A DNA stretch of 20,713 bases from Dehalococcoidia bacterium (GTDB taxonomy: Bacteria; Chloroflexota; Dehalococcoidia; Dehalococcoidales; RBG-16-60-22): assembly GCA_030613665.1 (NCBI GenBank), contig JAUWLN010000007.1, positions 1 through 20,713 on the forward strand, in the 5' to 3' direction. The position numbers and the translations under genes are program-made. Each line of letters opens with the position of its first letter. The first letter of the stretch is position 1. Positions 14,689 through 20,713 of the stretch are shown one piece after another. Below the pieces are notes generated by a model. It was not told the origin of the DNA. It ran no database searches and was given only the letters and a program-made list of their open reading frames with translations.

Positions 14689-17271
14689 CTAACACTTGGT
14701 GTATCCACAGGCCGCGCAGATAAAGCAACCTTCCTGATAAATGAGCATATTGCTGCACTCCGGGCACTGCCCGGCCAGGTTCTTGGCCAGGCCATAGTCT
14801 TCCGGCTTCGGCTTGCCATCATAGCCAGTGGTGTGCTTTTCCAGCACGCTGGCGATGGCATCGGCGCAGGAGAGTATGGATTTGCCCTCCTCCCAGGCAA
14901 TCGACGGGCAGCGTATACCGCGCATCTGCCTGACAACAGAGGCGACGTCCACCCCGGACCTCAACGCCAGCGATATGAGGCGGCAGGTCGCTTCCAGCTG
15001 CGCCGAGGCACAGCCGCCCGTTTTCCCGAGGTGGGAGAAGACCTCACAGATGCCGTGCTCATCAGAATTAACCGTAACGTAGATATAGCCGCAGCCGGTG
15101 GTAACCCTTTCCGTGAAGCCGCTGTTTACCTTGGCCCGCTTCCGAGGCGTCAGTCTGGTTTCATCGGTGGCTGGCTCGGTCTTCCCCTCAGTTTTGCCGG
15201 TGGTCAGAACCTGAGCGTCGCGGCTGCCATCGCGGTAGATGGTGATTCCCTTGAGGCCTGCCTCATAGGCGAGCCGGTACACGTTGGCCACATCTTCCCT
15301 GGTAGCTTCACGGGGGAAGTTGACCGTCTTGGAGACGGCGTTGTCCGTTGACTTCTGGAATGAGGCCTGCATCTTCACGTGCCATTCCGGGGTAATCTCG
15401 TGGGCGGTGACGAATACCGGTTTCACAGCGTCGGGCACCCCTTCAATATCGGCAAGGTGGACACCGTCGGCGAGCTTCTGCATCAGCTCTTCGGAGTAGA
15501 AACCTTTTTCCCGGGCGATTTCTTCAAAATGCGGGTTCACCTCGACCATTTTCGCCCCATCCAGGATATTTTTGGTGTAGCTCAGGGCGAAGAGGGGCTC
15601 TATGCCGCTGGAACAGCCGGCAATCATGCTCAGTGTGCCGGTGGGGGCGATGGTGGTGCGGGAAGCATTTCTGACCCTGAGGGCATCCGCTGCGTCATAG
15701 ATGCTGCCTGTAAAGGCGGGAAAGAGACCGCGTTCCTCGCCCAGTTCCTCAGACGCCCGGGTTGCCTCATCGCTGACGAATTTCATGATTTCAGAGGCCA
15801 GGTTGAGCGCTTCTTCGGAGTTATAGGGTATGCCAAGCTGTATTAACATGTCGGCGAAGCCCATGACACCGAGGCCGATTTTCCGCGTCTTTCGGGTCAT
15901 CTCCTCTATCTGGGGCAGTGGGAACTTGTTCACGTCAATGACGTTGTCCAGAAACCTGACCGCGGTCTTGATGGTCCTCGCCATCTTTGGGTAATCAATC
16001 TCAACGGAGCCGTCTCCCTCTCTGAGCATCCGGGCCAGGTTGATGGAGCCGAGATTGCAGGATTCGTAGGGGAGCAACGGCTGTTCACCACAGGGATTGG
16101 TGCTCTCTATCTTGCCCAGGTGCGGGGTGGGGTTATCATGGTTGATGCGGTCAATGAAGACAATCCCGGGGTCGCCGGTTTTCCAGGCCATATCCACTAT
16201 CTTGTCAAAGACCTCTTTGGCATTGAGTTTGCCATCGACCTCTCCGGTGCGGGGGCTGAGCAGATTGTAATCGGTGTCCGCCTTCACTGCCTCCATGAAC
16301 TCCGAGGTCACGGCCACTGAGATGTTGAAATTGGTCAGGGCAGTCATGTCCTCTTTGGCGGTAATGAACTTCATGATGTCCGGATGGTCGATGTTGAGGA
16401 TGCCCATATTGGCCCCGCGGCGCATCCCACCCTGCTTGATAACGTCGGTGGCGATATCAAATGCCCTGATGAAGGACACCGGCCCGCTGGCCACCCCGCC
16501 CGTGGAGCCCACCCGGTCTTTCTCAGGACGCAGCCGGGAGAAGGAAAAGCCGGTGCCGCCGCCGCTCTTGTGGATGAGTGCCGTATTCTTCACGGAGTCA
16601 AAGATAGACTCCATCGAGTCCTCAATGGGCAGAACAAAACAGGCGGAAAGCTGCCCCAGTTCCCGGCCGGCGTTCATCAATGTGGGCGAGTTGGGCAGGA
16701 AATCAAGGCTGGTCATTATGCGATAAAATTCTTCTTCCATTGCTTTCACATTCGCTTTGGGCTTGTACTGTAGTTCAGCCCCGGCAATGGCGCCGGCAAC
16801 ACGGCGGAACATCTCCTCCGGCGTTTCAATAACATTTCCCTGCTTGTCCTTTTTCAGATAGCGCTTCTGCAGGACGTGCCGCGCGTTTTCGGTTAATTTG
16901 AAGCCGGTATCGGGCTGGCTTTCTACTCCGGCGGTCCTAGTTGATTTCATTTTAACGGGTGCCTCCTCGGTGGATTTTTGCTCTTTCGCAGCCAGGATTT
17001 CCTCTACCATCGTCAGTATGTCGGTATCCGTAGGCAGGCGGCTCAGTCGCCGCGGTGTATTGGTGACGAAATCTTCCATACCGGGCAGGGTAGGCGGCGG
17101 CAAAAAAGAGCGGTTTTGCTCGATTCGCTCGATGACCTGAGAGGTGAGCTTTTCCACAAGCTTGCGGTCAGCGATGCCCATAGACTCAGCCGCGGCAAAA
17201 ACAATGCGCGCAATCTGGTTGCGATTCGGATAATTTGTCGGTCTGTTCTGTGACTTGTCCATACTGTCCAT
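14689..17271 (-). CDS. nrdJ: Adenosylcobalamin-dependent (class II) ribonucleoside-diphosphate reductase
   Basis: 860 residues. It makes deoxynucleotides from ribonucleotides using adenosylcobalamin, with or without oxygen. The barrel shows LGQLSACFVLPIED with C211, KSGGGTGFSFSRLRP, GGMRRGANMGIL and NPCGEQPLLPYESCNLGSIN with C394 and C405. By alignment with Thermotoga NrdJ these are C134, C322 (thiyl radical) and C333; the spacing of 11 between the last two is identical. A TSCPD domain follows (about 735-840), including GKTGGCASAQLEATCRLI, and a C-terminal CPEC/CAAC zinc ribbon closes the protein, likely also for re-reduction of the active site. The N-terminal 50 residues resemble only part of an ATP-cone. 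The gene follows nrdR by 46 nt, so it is controlled by the NrdR boxes upstream of nrdR. ATG 17271 is used; ATG 17262 is possible. Confidence 0.95.
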   Translation of the reverse strand: MDSMDKSQNRPTNYPNRNQIARIVFAAAESMGIADRKLVEKLTSQVIERIEQNRSFLPPPTLPGMEDFVTNTPRRLSRLPTDTDILTMVEEILAAKEQKSTEEAPVKMKSTRTAGVESQPDTGFKLTENARHVLQKRYLKKDKQGNVIETPEEMFRRVAGAIAGAELQYKPKANVKAMEEEFYRIMTSLDFLPNSPTLMNAGRELGQLSACFVLPIEDSMESIFDSVKNTALIHKSGGGTGFSFSRLRPEKDRVGSTGGVASGPVSFIRAFDIATDVIKQGGMRRGANMGILNIDHPDIMKFITAKEDMTALTNFNISVAVTSEFMEAVKADTDYNLLSPRTGEVDGKLNAKEVFDKIVDMAWKTGDPGIVFIDRINHDNPTPHLGKIESTNPCGEQPLLPYESCNLGSINLARMLREGDGSVEIDYPKMARTIKTAVRFLDNVIDVNKFPLPQIEEMTRKTRKIGLGVMGFADMLIQLGIPYNSEEALNLASEIMKFVSDEATRASEELGEERGLFPAFTGSIYDAADALRVRNASRTTIAPTGTLSMIAGCSSGIEPLFALSYTKNILDGAKMVEVNPHFEEIAREKGFYSEELMQKLADGVHLADIEGVPDAVKPVFVTAHEITPEWHVKMQASFQKSTDNAVSKTVNFPREATREDVANVYRLAYEAGLKGITIYRDGSRDAQVLTTGKTEGKTEPATDETRLTPRKRAKVNSGFTERVTTGCGYIYVTVNSDEHGICEVFSHLGKTGGCASAQLEATCRLISLALRSGVDVASVVRQMRGIRCPSIAWEEGKSILSCADAIASVLEKHTTGYDGKPKPEDYGLAKNLAGQCPECSNMLIYQEGCFICAACGYTKC

Positions 17272-17317
17272 CGGCTCATTTTTATTAAAGCGACAATGAT
17301 TGCGCTTTATCGTCAGA

Positions 17318-17842
17318 CTATCTTCGTTCCGACAGCTCCTTAAGCTCTTCCGTGGAGAGCAAAGAGAGCTGGTTTTTAGACGGAGCTAGTGCTGAACCGT
17401 CACTGACCAGTGCGTCCACGACTTCCTTCAGCGTGGTGATATCGGTGAAATCGCGATAGACGCTGGCAAAACGGATATAGGCGATGTGGTCCAGTTCTTT
17501 CAGCCTCTCCATGACCATATCACCGATGAGGGTGCCGGGCACTTCCAGTTTGCCGGAACGGTACAGCTCGGCTTCAATATCATCGGCGGTATTTTCCACC
17601 GCGCCGCTGGGGAGTGGACGTTTCTCACAGGCCTTGCGGATACCGGCCAGGAGCTTGTCCCGGTTGAACCCCTCGCGGCGCTCGTCTTTCTTTATTACAA
17701 ACAGTCCTGCGGGCTGAAGGCGTTCATAGGTGGTAAAACGAGAATCGCACTTCAGGCACTGGCGCCGGCGGCGTATGCCGTCATTGATATCGCGGGAGTC
17801 AATGACTTTTGAATCGTGATAGCTGCAATAGGGACAGTTCAT
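17318..17842 (-). CDS. nrdR: Transcriptional repressor NrdR
   Basis: 174 residues. NrdR represses ribonucleotide reductase genes by sensing ATP/dATP through its ATP-cone and binding NrdR boxes. The N-terminal zinc ribbon has C3, C6, C29 and C32 (NCPYC and QCLKC), with the typical VIDSRDINDGIRRRRQC between them and FTTYER after. The ATP-cone spans about 49-139, with VIKKDERREGFNRDKLLAGIRKACEKRPL and YIRFASVYRDF. The C-terminal tail is about 20 residues longer than the shortest homologues. It is first in an operon with nrdJ, and two NrdR boxes lie upstream, implying autoregulation. The ATG has no strong Shine-Dalgarno; GGAG lies about 5 nt upstream. Confidence 0.97.
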   Translation of the reverse strand: MNCPYCSYHDSKVIDSRDINDGIRRRRQCLKCDSRFTTYERLQPAGLFVIKKDERREGFNRDKLLAGIRKACEKRPLPSGAVENTADDIEAELYRSGKLEVPGTLIGDMVMERLKELDHIAYIRFASVYRDFTDITTLKEVVDALVSDGSALAPSKNQLSLLSTEELKELSERR

Positions 17843-17851
17843 GGCTCCGAT

Positions 17852-17867
17852 ACCCTCTATATAGTGT
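17852..17867 (-). promoter_or_regulatory. NrdR box 1
   Basis: The 16-mer on the + strand matches ACACWATATATWGTGT at 14 of 16 positions; both mismatches are in the left half. It lies between the -10 of the nrdR promoter and the nrdR start. Confidence 0.75.
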
Positions 17868-17877
17868 GACGAGTTAG

Positions 17878-17906
17878 ATGTTAATACAATATATAGTGTT
17901 TGTCAA
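17878..17906 (-). promoter_or_regulatory. Promoter of nrdR-nrdJ
   Basis: On the - strand, a perfect TTGACA (17906-17901), a 17-nt spacer and TAACAT (17883-17878, 4 of 6). The spacer is nearly filled by NrdR box 2 and the region just after the -10 carries box 1, so repressor bound to both would block polymerase. Confidence 0.6.
17884..17899 (-). promoter_or_regulatory. NrdR box 2
   Basis: The 16-mer matches ACACWATATATWGTGT at 15 of 16 positions. Its end is exactly 32 bp from the end of box 1, about three helical turns, the usual spacing for NrdR box pairs. Confidence 0.85.
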
Positions 17907-17948
17907 GGGGGTGACACCTTTGATGCTTTGTTAAAATTTTCAAAAAAC

Positions 17949-17968
17949 TTTACCGGAAATGCGGTAAA
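17949..17968. repeat. Small inverted repeat upstream of folC
   Basis: TTTACCG (17949-17955) and CGGTAAA (17962-17968) form a 7-bp stem around GAAATG, 34 nt before the folC start. It might be a leader hairpin or operator. A possible TAAAAT -10 (17932-17937) lies just upstream, but its -35 spacing (GTGACA, 15 nt) is short. Confidence 0.3.
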
Positions 17969-18002
17969 AGGTAAGATTAAGCTGGTTCGTATGGAGCGTT
18001 AA

Positions 18003-19316
18003 ATGGACTTCCCGGCGGCGGTTGATTATGTACTGAGCTTTGCCGATTACGAGCGGATGCCACGCTCGGCGGTCGTCTTCGACCTGCGGCGCATCGAGCG
18101 TTTGCTGGCAAGATTGAGCAATCCGCAAAGTGCGGCGAAATCGGTTCATATCGCCGGCACGAAAGGAAAAGGCAGCACCGCTGCCATGCTCGCTTCCATC
18201 CTTAAGCAGTCGGGTTACCGCACTGGACTTTATACCTCTCCGCACCTGCTCGGCATCCGGGAGCGCATACAGATAGACGGACGGCAGATTTCCGAGGATG
18301 AGTTTGCCCGGCTGGCCGGGCGGATAAAACCAGAGGTTGAAGCAGTGAATACGAGCAGCGACCCGGGAGAACTGACCACTTATGAAATCCTAACCGCGCT
18401 TGCCTTCATGTGCTTTCAGGACCGGGGAGTGGCCTATCAGGTGCTGGAGACGGGACTGGGAGGACGCCTTGATGCCACCAACGTGGTGCAGCCCGAGGTC
18501 TGTGTCATCACGTCGATAAGCTATGACCATATGGACGTGCTCGGCGATACACTGGCGGAGATAGCGAGGGAAAAGGCGGGCATCATCAAGCCGGGCAGCA
18601 TAGTTGTGACCGCTCCTCAAATTCCGGAGGCGATGAATGGGCTGGAGGACGTGTGCCGGCAGCAGGCGGTGAAACTGGTCAGGGTGGGCAGTGATGTTAG
18701 CTGGCGGCAGAAATCCATCAGCCCGGAGAAGCAGTCTTTCCAGCTAATGGGCCTGAAGGGAAATTATAACATCGAGGTACCTCTTCTTGGCGAATACCAG
18801 CTGGAAAATGCGGCCACCGCCATCACCGCTGCCGAAACGCTGGCCGGGCGGGGCGCGGTGATAACTGCCGAAGCGATTACCAGTGGCATCGCCGGTGTGA
18901 ACTGGCCGGGTCGACTTCAAGTCCTGCGGCGAAAGCCCTGGTTTATCGTTGACGGAGCTCACAACGGCGATTCCGTGCGGAGGCTGGTGACGGCTTTGAG
19001 GCAGTATTTCGCGTTTGAAAAAGCCGTTGTTATTTTCGGTGCCTCATCGGATAAAAATATCGCCGCGATGGCGGCGGAACTCAAAACGTTTCCCGACAGG
19101 GTAATTGTAACCAGCTCTCAGCATCCCCGCGCCGTGGCTGTGGAGCAGCTGGTAGAAGAGTTCTCCAGGGAAAGCATTATTCCTGAGGTTTCGGCAGATG
19201 TGGCCTCGGCGGTGGAAAAGGCGTTATCCCTTACTGGACCGGCTGACCTCGTCTGCGCCACCGGCTCGCTGTTCCTGGTCGCCGAGGTGATGGAATATAT
19301 GCAGAAGCGGGATTAG
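18003..19316 (+). CDS. folC: Bifunctional folylpolyglutamate synthase/dihydrofolate synthase
   Basis: 437 residues, standard FolC length. It adds glutamate to dihydropteroate and to folates using ATP. The P-loop is GTKGKGST (52-59) and YTSPHLLGIRERI follows. Mur-ligase family motifs are ETGLGGRLDATN, SYDHMDVLGDTLAEIAREKAGI and DGAHN in the C-terminal domain. The ATG is preceded by a GGAG 8 nt upstream. It diverges from nrdR, with 160 nt between. Its TAG stop (19314-19316) overlaps the TAA of the convergent ribD (read on the - strand at 19313-19315), so the two genes end on each other with no room for a terminator. No defect is seen. Confidence 0.95.
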   Translation: MDFPAAVDYVLSFADYERMPRSAVVFDLRRIERLLARLSNPQSAAKSVHIAGTKGKGSTAAMLASILKQSGYRTGLYTSPHLLGIRERIQIDGRQISEDEFARLAGRIKPEVEAVNTSSDPGELTTYEILTALAFMCFQDRGVAYQVLETGLGGRLDATNVVQPEVCVITSISYDHMDVLGDTLAEIAREKAGIIKPGSIVVTAPQIPEAMNGLEDVCRQQAVKLVRVGSDVSWRQKSISPEKQSFQLMGLKGNYNIEVPLLGEYQLENAATAITAAETLAGRGAVITAEAITSGIAGVNWPGRLQVLRRKPWFIVDGAHNGDSVRRLVTALRQYFAFEKAVVIFGASSDKNIAAMAAELKTFPDRVIVTSSQHPRAVAVEQLVEEFSRESIIPEVSADVASAVEKALSLTGPADLVCATGSLFLVAEVMEYMQKRD

Positions 19317-20434
19317 CCGGAAGAGCGGTCGACCCTGGCCTCAATGACGATGTCATCGCCCGCCCTGGAAATCTTCTGAAACGTCAGTTTTAAAACCTGG
19401 CTTAGCTGGATTATATCCAACTCCCCCACCGCATCAATCCCGCTGCCCAGAATTTTCGGGGCAATGGCCACGACCACCCTGTCGGCGAGCTTATGGTGCA
19501 GGAAAGAGGTGATGACTTTAGCTCCCCCTTCCACCAGCAGTGACGAGATATTTCGCTCTCCAAGAGCCTGAAGCAGATGTTTCAGGTCGATGCCTCCGGA
19601 GACGCTGGTCTGAACTTCAAGGACCTCTACCCCCAGCCCGCGCAGCTGCGAAATTTTACGGTTATCAGCCTGCTCGGTGGTGGCGATTAGCAATGGCGCC
19701 GCGTCGCAAGTCCTGACGATTTTGGATTTCGGCGGCGTTCTCAATCTGGAGTCCAGGATAATGCGGGTCGGATTTCTCCCCCTGACCAGGCGTACCGTGA
19801 GCTGCGGGTCATCCGCTAAAACCGTATTGATGCCGACCAGGACAGCATCGTTGACGGACCGTAGCCGGTGTGCCAGTTTCTGGAATTCCTCCGAGCTTAT
19901 CCACCGGGAATCGCCGCTGGCGGTGGCTATCCGGCCGTCCAGTGTCTGAGCGAACTTGAGGGTCACCAGCGGCAGCCCCGTTGTCATGTACTTGAAATAA
20001 GCCTCGTTCAGCTCGCGGCACTCCTCTTCCAGCACGCCGACCCTGGTATCAATGCCGTTCTCATTTAAAATCTTGACGCTTTTTCCGTTGACCTCCGGAT
20101 TCGGGTCAAGCGTCCCGATGATGACCCTTTCTATCTTGTTACTGATAATGGCGTCAACGCAAGGGGGCGTTTTCCCATGGTGGCAGCAGGGTTCCAGAGT
20201 AACGTAGAGCGTGGCGCCAGCCGGGTCAGCACTGGCGTTCTGCAAAGCATTGACTTCGGCGTGGTTGTCGCCAAAGCGGCGATGGTAACCGCGGCCAATG
20301 ACCAGGTTATTCTTGACAAGCACGGCCCCCACCATTGGGTTAGGGCTGGTCCATCCGTGCCCGCGTCTTGCCAGATCTAAGGCCAGTTTCATGTATTCTT
20401 CTGCAGACAATTGCCGCTCAGCTCCCAAAGTCAT
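19313..20434 (-). CDS. ribD: Bifunctional diaminohydroxyphosphoribosylaminopyrimidine deaminase/5-amino-6-(5-phosphoribosylamino)uracil reductase
   Basis: 373 residues, normal for RibD. It catalyses the second and third steps of riboflavin synthesis from GTP. The N-terminal deaminase has H58-A-E60 (HAEVNAL) and PCCHHGKTPPC with C83 and C92, the zinc and proton-transfer residues. The reductase domain begins near 150 with LPLVTLKFAQTLDGRIA, then SRWISSEE, NDAVLVGINTVLADDPQLTVR and SSLLVEGGAKVITSFL. ATG 20434 is used, although its Shine-Dalgarno is weak (GGG); an in-frame ATG 20392 would begin at residue 15 but trim the domain edge. Upstream 220 nt show no FMN-riboswitch hallmark that I can recognise, and no ribE/ribBA/ribH neighbour is in the window. 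Confidence 0.95.
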   Translation of the reverse strand: MTLGAERQLSAEEYMKLALDLARRGHGWTSPNPMVGAVLVKNNLVIGRGYHRRFGDNHAEVNALQNASADPAGATLYVTLEPCCHHGKTPPCVDAIISNKIERVIIGTLDPNPEVNGKSVKILNENGIDTRVGVLEEECRELNEAYFKYMTTGLPLVTLKFAQTLDGRIATASGDSRWISSEEFQKLAHRLRSVNDAVLVGINTVLADDPQLTVRLVRGRNPTRIILDSRLRTPPKSKIVRTCDAAPLLIATTEQADNRKISQLRGLGVEVLEVQTSVSGGIDLKHLLQALGERNISSLLVEGGAKVITSFLHHKLADRVVVAIAPKILGSGIDAVGELDIIQLSQVLKLTFQKISRAGDDIVIEARVDRSSG

Positions 20435-20654
20435 TTACCCGGTGGTTAAATGCTAGCACCAGGTTAATATTACAAGAGTGATGGCCTCGCGTCTACAAGG
20501 GCTTTGGAGAGGTGGCGCTCATTTTACTATAGGGTCGGCAAACACGCCTTTCCGTTTTTGAAACTCACAAGAAAATATCAAGCTTGCGGGTAAAACCGCG
20601 ATTTGTTAAAATCAAGATTGGATACTTAATATCCGGGTATCACTGGTTTGCTGT

Positions 20655-20713
20655 GGGCCGTTAGCTCAGTTGGTAGAGCACCTGACTTTTAATCAGGGTG
20701 TCACAGGTTCGAG
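20655..20713 (+). tRNA. tRNA-Lys (UUU), truncated by the window end
   Basis: The first 59 nt of a cloverleaf: acceptor GGGCCGT, the same D arm as the copy at 2567-2642, anticodon loop with TTT, and the start of the T arm (ACAGG TTCGAG). It differs from the other copy at two positions, U5 to C5 in the acceptor stem and G to A in the T stem, so the unseen 3' part should carry a compensating T (CCTGT). Confidence 0.9.

Noticed and set aside
20435..20654. FMN riboswitch upstream of ribD
   Set aside because: I looked on the - strand for the conserved FMN-aptamer core (AGGAU...GGGCAGGGUGAAAUUCCC) and did not find it.

Overview
The window looks like a chromosomal segment of an anaerobic or microaerophilic bacterium, most likely a Chloroflexota member of the Dehalococcoidia type. 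This is inferred from gene content and style: a B12-dependent ribonucleotide reductase with NrdR, a DUF2344 protein, a fused Memo/AMMECR1 protein beside its radical SAM partner, a stand-alone DRTGG protein, and GC-rich housekeeping genes. Taxonomy was not tested by any search.

Layout. (1) 1-2566: an AT-richer block with yggT, a nitroreductase and an unassigned radical SAM gene, all on the + strand. It ends at a tRNA-Lys(UUU) on the - strand (2567-2642) and has the look of accessory DNA beside a tRNA. (2) 2643-5211: a composite hairpin repeat, then the AmmeMemoRadiSam pair on the - strand. (3) 5389-9822: a + strand run of DRTGG/BioD-like protein, purM, AlkD-like protein and purH. (4) 13396-9982: a - strand operon of CNNM/CBS membrane protein, DUF2344 protein and tilS, behind a near-consensus promoter. 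(5) 14334-13480: an msrA gene with an in-frame UGA where the catalytic cysteine codon should be. (6) 17842-14689: nrdR-nrdJ on the - strand. (7) folC on the + strand converges on ribD on the - strand, their stop codons overlapping. (8) 20655-20713: the start of a second tRNA-Lys(UUU) on the + strand, cut by the window edge.

The most interesting finding is the msrA locus. Conventional gene calling splits it into a short lipoprotein-like ORF (with an upstream extension, ending at 14065) and an MsrA lacking its active-site Cys (starting GTG 14025). The two lie in the same frame, separated by one UGA in the context G-UGA-F-W-G, which is the MsrA active-site motif GCFWG. A perfect stem with a GGUU-type loop starts 10 nt after the UGA, at the place and with the loop expected of a bacterial SECIS element. 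The straightforward reading is one 284-residue selenoprotein, apparently a membrane-anchored lipoprotein, with no cysteine after the Sec. Decoding requires selA/selB/selC/selD elsewhere in the genome, which the window cannot show.

The second clear regulatory find is a pair of NrdR boxes exactly 32 bp apart upstream of nrdR. One lies inside the spacer of a TTGACA promoter and the other just downstream of its -10, which implies autoregulation of nrdR-nrdJ. Purine synthesis (purM, purH), folate (folC), riboflavin (ribD), deoxynucleotide supply (nrdJ) and tRNA-Ile lysidine synthesis (tilS) make up the housekeeping core.
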